This document shows, one piece after another, positions 15,500-22,797 of a DNA stretch of 26,482 nt; position 1 is the first letter of the stretch; the number at the start of each line of letters is the position of its first letter. A program made the position numbers and the translations under genes. The notes beneath the pieces were generated by a model. The model did no database searches, was not told where the DNA came from, and saw nothing but the letters and a program-made list of their open reading frames with translations. Source of the stretch: Streptomyces bikiniensis (GTDB taxonomy: Bacteria; Actinomycetota; Actinomycetes; Streptomycetales; Streptomycetaceae); the NCBI GenBank assembly GCA_000716465.1, contig JNWL01000064.1, forward strand, positions 1 through 26,482, given 5' to 3'.

Positions 15500-16666
15500 T
15501 CACCCCTCGAAGGCCTCGAAGGTGTCGGGCTGGTCCGGCACCGGCTCGGGCGGGAAGAGCTCCTCGGGCGGCAGCTCCCCGTCCGGTGGGACGGGCGGCT
15601 CGGCGGAGGGGTCGGGGAGGGGTTCGGTGTCGGGGTCGGTGTACGGGTCGGGGGCCGGTTCCGTGTACGGGTCGGGGTCCGTCGGGGCGTCGGGGGCCGG
15701 CGGGTCCTGCGGCGGCACGGGCTCCGGCGGGGCGGAGCGGTCGGGGGTGCTGGGGGCGGGCACGGCCGGGCCGGAGGCGTCCGGGTCGGGCGTGCCGGAG
15801 CCGTCCAGGGTGCACGCGTCCGGGTCGCAGGACGGCTCCACGGCGGGCTTGCGGTCCTCCTCGCCGTCGCTGCCGGTCCGGCGCTCGATCCAGCTGCGGT
15901 CGGTGGCGTTCACGATGACCAGGCTGGTGACGACGGTGCCGGTCGGGCGGACGACGACCACGTGGTCGGGGTCGAAGGCGTCCCAGGGGACGCCCACGTA
16001 GACGCCGCCCCGGTCCGCGGCGGGGGCGCGGAGCGGGTTGCCGCCGGCGCAGCGGACGCGCGGGGAGCCGTACTGGTCGACGAGGACGGCCGTACCGGTC
16101 TGCAGGACGGCCTGGTGGGCGGCGGCCCGGCCACCGCGGTAGCCGTGGCCGGTGACGCGGGTGTCCACGCGCAGGGCGACCGGGGTGAGGCCGCGCAGCC
16201 AGTCGGCGACGCCGGCCTCGGGGATGCCGGCGGCCTCGGCGAAGGCGCGCGCCTTCTTCGGGTCCCCGGTGAGGAGGGAGGCCTGCCGTTCGACGTCGCA
16301 GCTGCCGACGGCGCGGGTGCCGCCGTAGAGGCCCGGGGTGGAGCCGGTGACCTCGCGGGCCCGCTGCCCCTCGGGGGGCCGGGGCGGGTCGGAGGGGCGG
16401 GCGGTGTTGCGGACGGTGGAGGCGGTGAAGGGGTCGGGCCCCGGGGCTGCGGCCGCCTGGAGGAGGACGTCCTGGGCGGGTGCCGCGACGGGCCGCCCCG
16501 CGCTCCCGGCACCGGTGCCGCCGGAGGAGCAGCCGGCGAGCAGCAGGACGGAGGCGAACGCGGCCCCGGCGAGGCGGACGCCGTCGCGAGGAGCGATCGC
16601 GCCGCCGGGGGGAGGGACGGGGGTGGGGGTGGGGTTTCGCCGCGTCCGGCGAAGGGGTGAGCGCAC
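15500..16666 (-). CDS. DUF6777-type lipoprotein with acidic proline-rich tail
   Basis: The protein has 388 residues. The GTG at 16666 is chosen because GGGAG lies about 7 bases upstream; the longer open frame begins at 16717. A basic N-terminus is followed by a hydrophobic segment and lipobox LLAGC, with C46 the lipidated Cys. The globular part (about residues 60-285; GLYGGTRAVGSCDVERQ, VADWLRGLTPVALRVDTRVT, GVPWDAFDPDHVVVV) fits the DUF6777 family of streptomycete lipoproteins, whose function is unknown. The C-terminal 100 residues are a low-complexity Pro/Asp/Glu/Thr tail with DPYTEP/DPYTDP repeats, probably extended. It is 62 bases upstream of the SpoIIE-type gene on the same strand. Confidence 0.8.
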   Translation of the reverse strand: MRSPLRRTRRNPTPTPVPPPGGAIAPRDGVRLAGAAFASVLLLAGCSSGGTGAGSAGRPVAAPAQDVLLQAAAAPGPDPFTASTVRNTARPSDPPRPPEGQRAREVTGSTPGLYGGTRAVGSCDVERQASLLTGDPKKARAFAEAAGIPEAGVADWLRGLTPVALRVDTRVTGHGYRGGRAAAHQAVLQTGTAVLVDQYGSPRVRCAGGNPLRAPAADRGGVYVGVPWDAFDPDHVVVVRPTGTVVTSLVIVNATDRSWIERRTGSDGEEDRKPAVEPSCDPDACTLDGSGTPDPDASGPAVPAPSTPDRSAPPEPVPPQDPPAPDAPTDPDPYTEPAPDPYTDPDTEPLPDPSAEPPVPPDGELPPEELFPPEPVPDQPDTFEAFEG

Positions 16667-16805
16667 CTGGTACTCCCGACTTTCTCTCCCCCGGGCCCGG
16701 GGCCCGGTTCCGGCCAAGTCCCTCTTGTCTCCTCATGTCTGTCGCAGCGCGGGGGCACGCGCAAGCGGAGGGGGGCCGACCGGGTCGCCCGCCGGAGCAC
16801 GCCAC

Positions 16806-16819
16806 TTGAACACGTTCAA
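16806..16819. promoter_or_regulatory. Operator 1, TTGAAC-AC-GTTCAA
   Basis: This inverted repeat has 6-bp perfect arms and a 2-base centre (AC), embedded in CACTTGAACACGTTCAAC. It overlaps the -35 box. A near-identical copy lies 40 bases downstream (16846-16859). The form is typical of TetR- or LacI-like dimer sites; the regulator is not encoded nearby. Confidence 0.75.
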
Positions 16820-16834
16820 CAGAAGCCGTACGCT
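16806..16834 (+). promoter_or_regulatory. Promoter of the YndJ/DUF1990/LMF operon
   Basis: TTGAAC (16806-16811) and TACGCT (16829-16834) are 17 bases apart. The likely transcription start is near 16841, about 33 bases before the ATG at 16874. The -35 hexamer is part of the first operator and the second operator falls just after the start site, a repression geometry. Confidence 0.55.
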
Positions 16835-16845
16835 CGAACCATCAC

Positions 16846-16859
16846 TTGAACGCGTTCAA
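16846..16859. promoter_or_regulatory. Operator 2, TTGAACGCGTTCAA
   Basis: This is a perfect 14-bp palindrome. It shares the flank CACTTGAAC and the arm CGTTCAA with operator 1, so 15 of 16 bases from the leading CAC onwards are identical. It lies between the predicted transcription start and the start codon at 16874, where a bound repressor would block RNA polymerase. Confidence 0.78.
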
Positions 16860-16873
16860 ACGGGGGTGGTGGC

Positions 16874-17758
16874 ATGACCGCGCTGTCGATCCTGGTGGCA
16901 TCGGTCGTGACGATCGGGATGTTCTGGGTGGTCCCTACGGGGCTCTCGCTCCTCGACGGCCCCAGGCCCCCCGGCCTGGACCGGCTCCGGCGCCTCTGGC
17001 CGCTGCTCGCCGTCCCCGGGGCGCTCTCCCTCTGGCTGCCCCGCTCCGGCCTCTCGGCCGGCCTCGCCGCCGTCTACGCCCTCGCCGCCCTGGCGCTCGC
17101 GTGCCAGGCGCCGGCCCGGCTGATGCTGACCCGCTCGCTCCGGCCCCGGGAGGTCGCCGTCCTGACCGCCCTGGCCTCGCCCTCGGTCGCGGGCCTCGCG
17201 CTCGTCGCGGAGCGGGCCTCGTACCCGCTCTTCGGCTTCGACCTGGACGTCCTCGCGCTCACCGTCCCGCACTTCCACTTCGCGGGCTTCGCCGCCGCCC
17301 TGGTCGCCGGTCTCGTCTGCCGCGCCTCCGAGGACGGCCCCACCGCCCGCTTCGCCGCGCTCAGCGTCCCCGCCGGCACCCTGCTCGTCCTGATCGGCTA
17401 CTTCGTCGACGACTGGGCCGAGCTGGCCGGCGCCGTCGTCCTCACCGCCGGCATGGCGGCGGTCGCCGTCCTGACCCTGCGCGAGCGCCGCGAGCTCGCG
17501 GCCGACCGCCCCGCCCGCACCCTGCTCGCCGTCTCGGCCCTGGTCCTCGCCGCCACCATGCTGCTCGCCCTGGACTGGGCACTCGGCGAGGCCACCGGCC
17601 TCCCGCACCCCGACCTGACCTGGATGGCCGCGACCCACGGCCTGGGCAACGCCCTCGGCTTCGCCGTCTGCGCCCTCCTCGCCCGCCGCCGCCTGCACGC
17701 CGACGGCGCCCCCGGCCCGACCACACCCGCCCGCCCGCGAACGGAGACCCCGGCATGA
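16874..17758 (+). CDS. YndJ-like multi-pass membrane protein
   Basis: The protein has 294 residues and about 8-9 hydrophobic segments. The ATG at 16874 follows a purine-rich GGGGGTGGTGG. The conserved motif PHFHFAGF (132-139) and ATHGLGNALGF near the end, both with membrane-embedded His, fit the YndJ family (named from Bacillus), whose function is unknown. The last 20 residues are a Pro/Thr/Arg tail. Its stop overlaps the start of the DUF1990 gene (ATGA at 17755-17758), so the two are translationally coupled. It is the first gene of an operon with a two-operator promoter. Confidence 0.82.
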   Translation: MTALSILVASVVTIGMFWVVPTGLSLLDGPRPPGLDRLRRLWPLLAVPGALSLWLPRSGLSAGLAAVYALAALALACQAPARLMLTRSLRPREVAVLTALASPSVAGLALVAERASYPLFGFDLDVLALTVPHFHFAGFAAALVAGLVCRASEDGPTARFAALSVPAGTLLVLIGYFVDDWAELAGAVVLTAGMAAVAVLTLRERRELAADRPARTLLAVSALVLAATMLLALDWALGEATGLPHPDLTWMAATHGLGNALGFAVCALLARRRLHADGAPGPTTPARPRTETPA

Positions 17759-18306
17759 CCCGCCTCCTGAAGGACCTCGCCCGGCCCGACCGCCACCGCC
17801 CCGGCCCGACCTACCGCGAGGTCGGCGCCACCCGCACCCCCGACGCGCTCCCCGAGGGCTACCACCATCTGCGGTACGGCACGGTCGTCGGCCACGGCCG
17901 GGCCGCCTTCACGACGGCCGGCACCGCCGTCACCACCTGGCGGATGCACCGCCGCTCCGGCGCGGGCCTCCTGGCCGACGCCGACCGCGCGGGCCCCGGC
18001 GTCCGCGTGGAGGTGTCGGCGGGCGTCGGACGGCTCCGGATCGCCGTCCCCTGCGCGGTGATCTGGACGGCGTACGAGAAGGACCGCACCGGCTTCGCGT
18101 ACGGCACCCTCGCCGGCCATCCCGAATGCGGCGAGGAGTCCTTCCTCGTGACGCTCGAACCGGACGGCGCCGTCCGGTTCGCGGTCACCGCCTTCAGTCG
18201 TCCCGCCGTCTGGTACACCCGGCTCGCGGGGCCCCTGGTCCCGCTCCTCCAGCGCGCGTACGCCCGCCGACTCGCCCGGACCCTGCGGCGCCTCGTCAGG
18301 ACGTGA
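17755..18306 (+). CDS. DUF1990 (UPF0548) protein
   Basis: The protein has 183 residues and starts within the ATGA overlap with the gene before. It contains the DUF1990 signature YHHLRYGTVVGHGRAAF (36-52) and AVTTWRMHRRSGAG (58-71), followed by a beta-rich domain and FAYGTLAGHPECGEESF with a conserved GHPE-type motif. There is no signal peptide; a weakly hydrophobic stretch near the C-terminus (about 158-172) may touch membrane. DUF1990 proteins have a START-like fold in some predictions and no proven reaction. The coupling with a YndJ-like and an LMF-like gene suggests a shared membrane or lipid role. Confidence 0.88.
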   Translation: MTRLLKDLARPDRHRPGPTYREVGATRTPDALPEGYHHLRYGTVVGHGRAAFTTAGTAVTTWRMHRRSGAGLLADADRAGPGVRVEVSAGVGRLRIAVPCAVIWTAYEKDRTGFAYGTLAGHPECGEESFLVTLEPDGAVRFAVTAFSRPAVWYTRLAGPLVPLLQRAYARRLARTLRRLVRT

Positions 18307-18328
18307 CCCCGGCCCGATACTGGAGGCG

Positions 18329-19753
18329 ATGGAGTGGTTCACGGCACCCGACCTCTGGCTGAGCCGGATCGTCTTCCAGCGCGGCCTGGCCGGGCTCTAC
18401 TTCGTGGCGTTCCTGTCGGCCGCCCTCCAGTTCCGGGCGCTGATCGGGGAGCACGGGATGCTCCCGGTGCCGGAGTACGTGCGCCGGACCCGGCCGCGCC
18501 ACACGCCCTCGCTCTTCCACTGGCGCTACTCCGACCGCCTGTTCGCCGCGGTCTCCTGGACCGGCGCCGCCCTGGCGCTCGCCCTGGTGGCGGGCGCCGG
18601 GGACGCCGTGCCGCTGCCGGTGTCGATGCTCCTGTGGCTGGTGCTCTGGGCGCTCTACCTGTCGATCGTGAACGTGGGCCAGACCTGGTACGCCTTCGGC
18701 TGGGAGTCGCTGCTCCTGGAGGCCGGGTTCCTGGCGGTCCTCCTCGGCAACGACGACACGGCCCCGCCCCTCCTGGTGCTCCTGCTGCTGCGCTGGCTGC
18801 TCTTCCGGGTGGAGTTCGGGGCCGGGCTCATCAAGATCCGCGGCGACCGCTGCTGGCGGGACCTGACCTGTCTCTGCCACCACCACGAGACCCAGCCGAT
18901 GCCCGGACCGCTGAGCTGGTTCTTCCACCACCTCCCCCGTCCGCTGCACAAGGTGGAGGCGGCGGCCAACCACGTCGTCCAGCTCGTCGTGCCGTTCTTC
19001 CTCTTCGCCCCGCAGCCGGTGGCCACGGTGGCGGCCGGCCTGATGGTGGTCACCCAGCTGTGGCTGGTGCTCTCGGGCAACTTCGCCTGGCTGAACTGGA
19101 TCACCATCGTGCTCGCCCTCTCCGCCGTGGACGCCTCCCCTCTCACCGGCGACCGCCCGCTGCCGGACCCGCCGCTCTGGTACGTCGTCCTGGTCGTCGC
19201 GGTGACCGCCCTCGTCCTGGTCCGCAGCCACCGCCCGGTGCGCAACCTGCTCTCCCGGCACCAGGCCATGAACCGCTCGTACGACCCGTTCCACCTGGTC
19301 AACAGCTACGGCGCGTTCGGCACGGTCGGCCGGGTCCGGGACGAGATCGTGGTCGAGGGCACCGACGACCCGGCGCCGCACGAGGGCACCGTCTGGCGCG
19401 AGTACGGCTTCAGGGGCAAGCCGGGCGACCCGCGCCGGCTGCCGCGCCAGTTCGCCCCGTACCACCTGCGGCTCGACTGGCTGATGTGGTTCGCGGCGCT
19501 CTCCCCCGGGTACGCGCGCGCGTGGTTCGGGCCCTTCGTGGAACGGCTGCTCGACGGCGACCGGGACACCCTGCGGCTGCTCGCCCACAACCCGTTCCCG
19601 GACGCGCCGCCGGTTCACGTCCGCGCCCGGCTGTACCGGTACCGCTACACGACCTGGCGCGAGCTGCGCGCGACCGGGGCGTGGTGGCACCGGACCCTGC
19701 TGCGCGAGTACCTGCCGCCGACCCGGCTGCGGAAGCCCGTCGGCGAGCCCTGA
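18329..19753 (+). CDS. Lipase maturation factor (LMF) family membrane protein
   Basis: The protein has 474 residues and starts with an ATG 23 bases after the DUF1990 stop. Multiple membrane segments fill residues 15-260, and a soluble beta-rich domain (about 300-460) follows. LMF-type motifs are plain: FGWESLLLEAGF (123-134), LLRWLLFRVEFGAGLIKIRG (153-172), CWRDLT (175-180) and HHETQPMPGPLSW (185-197). Animal LMF1 helps secreted lipases fold in the ER. Bacterial homologues are common in actinobacteria but their substrates are unknown; assistance to an exported lipase or redox protein is only inferred. It is the last gene of the operon, with a terminator hairpin 16 bases after the stop. Confidence 0.9.
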   Translation: MEWFTAPDLWLSRIVFQRGLAGLYFVAFLSAALQFRALIGEHGMLPVPEYVRRTRPRHTPSLFHWRYSDRLFAAVSWTGAALALALVAGAGDAVPLPVSMLLWLVLWALYLSIVNVGQTWYAFGWESLLLEAGFLAVLLGNDDTAPPLLVLLLLRWLLFRVEFGAGLIKIRGDRCWRDLTCLCHHHETQPMPGPLSWFFHHLPRPLHKVEAAANHVVQLVVPFFLFAPQPVATVAAGLMVVTQLWLVLSGNFAWLNWITIVLALSAVDASPLTGDRPLPDPPLWYVVLVVAVTALVLVRSHRPVRNLLSRHQAMNRSYDPFHLVNSYGAFGTVGRVRDEIVVEGTDDPAPHEGTVWREYGFRGKPGDPRRLPRQFAPYHLRLDWLMWFAALSPGYARAWFGPFVERLLDGDRDTLRLLAHNPFPDAPPVHVRARLYRYRYTTWRELRATGAWWHRTLLREYLPPTRLRKPVGEP

Positions 19754-19768
19754 GGGGGTCCAGACGTG

Positions 19769-19804
19769 CCGGTGCCCCGGCCGGGGGTTCGGCCGGGGCA
19801 CCGG
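19769..19804. terminator. Hairpin after the LMF gene, shared with the small minus-strand gene
   Basis: A 14-bp perfect stem (19769-19782 and 19791-19804) flanks an 8-base loop. It lies 16 bases after the LMF stop and 25 bases beyond the stop of the convergent 56-aa gene, so it can act in both directions. Confidence 0.85.
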
Positions 19805-19828
19805 GGGGCATCACTCCGGGGCGTCGGC

Positions 19829-19999
19829 TCAGTCGATGCCCGGCAGGATGTGGGGCTCGGCGAGGTCCTCCTCGTAGCCCGCGAGCCGGATCGGGGCCGA
19901 GCGGGCCCAGACTTCCAGGCTTCCCAGCTCGCCCTTCCGGCGCGGCCGCTCGGTGGATTCGGTCGGTCGCGGTTCCTGCTTGGTCAGTTCGGGTGTCAC
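19829..19999 (-). CDS. 56-residue small protein, possible peptide precursor or conserved streptomycete protein
   Basis: The GTG at 19999 is preceded by a perfect AAGGAG (minus strand, complement of 20006-20011) six bases away, among the best ribosome sites in the window. The hydrophilic N-terminal half (about 1-24) is rich in Glu, Thr, Pro, Arg and Lys (KQEPRPTESTERPRRKGEL). The C-terminal half reads SLEVWARSAPIRLAGYEEDLA then EPHILPGID-stop. There is no Cys, signal peptide or membrane span. A charged leader joined to a distinct short C-terminal segment with Trp and Tyr resembles some ribosomal peptide precursors, but no modification enzyme is adjacent, so function is open. It lies downstream of the SDR gene but has its own 5' region and terminator. 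Confidence 0.78.
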   Translation of the reverse strand: MTPELTKQEPRPTESTERPRRKGELGSLEVWARSAPIRLAGYEEDLAEPHILPGID

Positions 20000-20223
20000 C
20001 GCGCACTCCTTAGTGTCGCGCTACCTGTAGGACAAGTGCCGTGCGGTCGCGGTGGCGCCGTTCGTCGGGCGGGATCGCGGCCTTGGTGGCGGGCCAGTCC
20101 CTGGCCGGCCGTGAGGAAGGTGTGTCTCCTCGGTGGCCGACCGTGGACATCAGAGTAACCAAATGAGCGCGCCCGCGCTCTACCGGGCTCGGAAGTGTGA
20201 CGCGTTCGGGTGAAACAAGCCGA

Positions 20224-20256
20224 AAGAGCGCCCCACCTGGCCGATGGGGCGCTCTT
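20224..20256 (-). terminator. Rho-independent terminator of the SDR gene
   Basis: A 12-bp perfect stem (20224-20235 and 20245-20256) flanks a 9-base loop, 27 bases beyond the SDR stop. On the minus strand it is followed by TTTCGG and CTTGTTTC, a partly U-rich run, so the direction fits the SDR gene. Confidence 0.85.
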
Positions 20257-20282
20257 GCCGAAAAGGGGTGGCGACCTCCCGG

Positions 20283-21758
20283 CTACCAGTTGCCGGGGGC
20301 GTAGTCCTTGAGGAACACGCCGTACAGGTCCTCGCCCGCCTCGCCGCGGACGACCGGGTCGTAGACCCGGGCCGCGCCGTCGACCAGGTCGAGCGGGGCG
20401 TGGAACCCCTCCTCCGCGAGGCGCAGCTTGTCGAAGTGCGGACGCTCGTCGGTGATCCAGCCGGTGTCGACGGAGGTCATCAGGATGCCGTCGGTCTGGA
20501 ACATCTCCTGGGCGCTGGTCCGCGTCACCATGTTCATCGCGGCCTTCGCCGCGTTGGTGTTCGGGTGCCCCGCGCCCTTGTAGCCGCGGCCGAAGACGCC
20601 CTCCATCGCGGAGACGTTCACGACGTAGGAGCGCCCGCTGGCCGCCTTGCGCGCGGCCTCGGCCATCACCGGCCGCAACTTGCTGATCAGGATGAACGGC
20701 GCCGTGTAGTTGCACAGCTGCGTCTCCAGGAGCTCCACCGGGGAGATCTGGTCGATGCTCTGCACCCAGGTGTTGGTCTCGACCACGTCCGGCAGCAGGC
20801 CTCCCGCGTCGATGGCGGTGCCGTCGAGGTGCCGGGCGATGCTGGCGTTGCCCGCGACCAGGGCGAGGTCCGCGACCTTCTGGGCCTCCAGGCCGCTCGT
20901 GCCGAGCGGCAGCGCGGCGATGCCGTCCACCGCGCCCGAGTTGAAGGCGCCGATGACGTCGTGGGCGGGCAGCTCGCCGGCGGGCAGCGGGGCGCTCTCG
21001 CCCTCGACCAGGGCGGCGTACGCGGAGGGCAGCCGGCGCACGGTCTGGGTCGCGTTGTTGATGAGGACGTCCAGCGGACCGGCCTCGGTCATCCGGTCCG
21101 CGAGGGCCACGGCCTGGGCCGGGTCGCGCAGGTCGATGCCGACGACCTCCAGGCGGTGCAGCCAGTCCGCGGAGTCCTCCATCGCCTTGAAGCGGCGGAT
21201 GGCGTCCTTGGGGAAGCGGGTGGTGATCGTGGTGTGGGCGCCGTCGCGCAGCAGCCGCAGCGCGATGTACATGCCGATCTTGGCGCGGCCGCCGGTGAGC
21301 AGCGCGCGCTTGCCGGTGAGGTCGGCGCGGGCCTCCCGCTTGGCGCGGTTCTCGGCGGCGCACGGCTGGCAGAGCTGGTGGTAGAAGTAGTCGACCTCCA
21401 CGAACCGCGTCTTGCAGACGTAGCAGGAGCGGGGGCGCTGGAGGATGCCCGCGATCCGGCCCTCCTCGGTGACGGAGGTGGGCAGGATGCCCTCGGTCTC
21501 GTCGTCGATGCGCTGCGCGGAGCCGGTGGCCGTGGCCTCGGTGACCGCCTTGTCGTTGGCGGTCTTGGCGGCCCGGCGCTCCTGGCGGCGGCGCTGCTTC
21601 ACGGTCCGGTAGATCCCGGCGGTGGCCCGGCGGACGCGGATCGCGTCCGGGTGGTCTATCTCCAGTTCGTCGAGCTCGTCGAGGACGGCGAGGCAGACGG
21701 CCAGGCGCTCGGGGTCGATGCCCGGCCCGTAGTCCTGGTTTTCTTGGGTCACCGTCAT
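20283..21758 (-). CDS. Zinc-ribbon SDR-fold protein with altered active site
   Basis: The protein has 491 residues from the ATG at 21758, with GAAGG just upstream. The N-terminal helical region (1-100) leads to a zinc-ribbon-like pattern CYVC (112-115) and CQPC (130-133). A Rossmann SDR domain starts at about 148 with TGGRAKIG (155-162), NNATQT (234-239) and the conserved Ser in NVSAMEG (S383). The usual YxxxK is T401-x3-K405 in HPNTNAAKAAMNM, so the catalytic Tyr is absent; Y393 lies nearby but in the wrong spacing. A long insert (about 240-330) splits the fold. Related long SDR proteins with this HPxTNxAKAA block seem to be a subfamily of unknown reaction, and NAD(P) binding without classic SDR catalysis is possible. 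The FhuF-like gene lies 93 bases upstream on the same strand. Confidence 0.85.
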   Translation of the reverse strand: MTVTQENQDYGPGIDPERLAVCLAVLDELDELEIDHPDAIRVRRATAGIYRTVKQRRRQERRAAKTANDKAVTEATATGSAQRIDDETEGILPTSVTEEGRIAGILQRPRSCYVCKTRFVEVDYFYHQLCQPCAAENRAKREARADLTGKRALLTGGRAKIGMYIALRLLRDGAHTTITTRFPKDAIRRFKAMEDSADWLHRLEVVGIDLRDPAQAVALADRMTEAGPLDVLINNATQTVRRLPSAYAALVEGESAPLPAGELPAHDVIGAFNSGAVDGIAALPLGTSGLEAQKVADLALVAGNASIARHLDGTAIDAGGLLPDVVETNTWVQSIDQISPVELLETQLCNYTAPFILISKLRPVMAEAARKAASGRSYVVNVSAMEGVFGRGYKGAGHPNTNAAKAAMNMVTRTSAQEMFQTDGILMTSVDTGWITDERPHFDKLRLAEEGFHAPLDLVDGAARVYDPVVRGEAGEDLYGVFLKDYAPGNW

Positions 21759-21851
21759 GGCCTTCGGGTTCCTCGTTCGCTCGTGCGTCGCCGCTCTCGG
21801 AGTTTCGCCGCCCCCGGGCTCTCGCCTGCGCGGGCTTTCGAAAGGGGGAGT

Positions 21852-22565
21852 TTACGGAGCGGGGGGCCGCGCCTCCAAACCCGTTCGGGGGGCGTGGTCG
21901 AAGACACAGTCGCCGCACAGTCCGCCGCCGGGACAGCGGTAGTGGAGGCAGCAGCTGGCGCGGCGCAGCCGGGGGCCGCGGACCGTGCCGGCGAGGTCGG
22001 GGTGGTCGAGGAGCTCGGCGACCAGGGCGGCGGCCCGGTCGGCCGCGTCGGGCCTGCCGTGGGCGCGGGCCCAGCGGGTCAGTTCGCGCAGGGCGCCGGC
22101 GAGGGCGGAGCCGGCGTTGCCCCAGAGCAGCCGGGGCGATATCCGGCCGTCGCGGCGCAGGGCCGCGTGGAGCGGGACGAGGTGGGCCTCCTGGACGGCC
22201 GCGCGGAGGTCGGCCGCGGTGGCGGGGCGGGTCGCCGAGCCGGCCCACCACAGGTCATCGGGCGAGGTCAGGGCCCCGTCCCAGGACAGTTCGGCGGGGT
22301 CGAGGCCGGGGAAGCGGCCGTAGAGGGCGGCGGGGCCGAGGGCGGTGGACCAGAGGCGGGCCGCGAGCCCCAGGTGGGCGACGGAGGCGCCGACCCGCCG
22401 CTCGGGGGCCCCGAGCCGGGCGGCGACCCGGTCCACGCGCGCGGTGAGGGGGCCGTCCTCCCCCGCGTAGATCCGGGCGAGCGGCAGGTGGGCACCGCCG
22501 GTCTCCGGCGGGGCGGTCCGCAGGGCGAAGAACCCGCCCACCGATCCGCTCTCGACGAGGTCCAT
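21852..22565 (-). CDS. FhuF-type (2Fe-2S) protein
   Basis: The protein has 237 residues, starting at the ATG at 22565. The frame is open further upstream, but that part has no sensible start. The C-terminal signature C205-C206-x10-C217-x2-C220 (CCLHYRCPGGGLCGDC) is the FhuF iron-sulfur motif, with an extra C211. The body has a helical FhuF-like layout (LARLWSTALGPAALYGRFPGL; RLLWGNAGSALAGALREL). FhuF-type proteins act as ferric-siderophore reductases in the cytoplasm. No siderophore transport genes are next to it, so the iron source is unknown. Confidence 0.86.
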   Translation of the reverse strand: MDLVESGSVGGFFALRTAPPETGGAHLPLARIYAGEDGPLTARVDRVAARLGAPERRVGASVAHLGLAARLWSTALGPAALYGRFPGLDPAELSWDGALTSPDDLWWAGSATRPATAADLRAAVQEAHLVPLHAALRRDGRISPRLLWGNAGSALAGALRELTRWARAHGRPDAADRAAALVAELLDHPDLAGTVRGPRLRRASCCLHYRCPGGGLCGDCVFDHAPRTGLEARPPAP

Positions 22566-22659
22566 CCGGCCCCACGCTCCTGTCCCGCACCGTCGTCCGT
22601 TCCCGGTTCCCGAATCCCGGGCCGGCGCCCACGGTAGCGCCCCCGCCGGAGGCCGGAGG

Positions 22660-22679
22660 ACCGGTTCGCACCGGTTCCG
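22660..22679. repeat. Tandem 10-bp repeat ACCGGTTC(G/C)(C/G)
   Basis: Two head-to-tail units (22660-22669 and 22670-22679) lie in the 232-bp region between the divergent FhuF-like and DMT-type genes. One-turn spacing in a divergent promoter region makes a binding site possible; no known consensus is recognised. Confidence 0.4.
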
Positions 22680-22797
22680 GCCTGCGGCCCGTACACCTGT
22701 GGACGTACGCGGAAGGCCCGTACTGCGGAAGGGGTACGCGCGAAGGGGTCCTCCGGTACGACGACGCGAACCGCCGGAGAGGAGGATCGTGGAAGGC

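Noticed and set aside
20010..20150. 46-codon minus-strand frame whose TAA overlaps the ribosome site of the 56-aa gene
   Set aside because: There is no Shine-Dalgarno before its ATG, and its third-position G/C is clearly lower than in neighbouring genes (about three quarters). It may simply be part of the 5' region.
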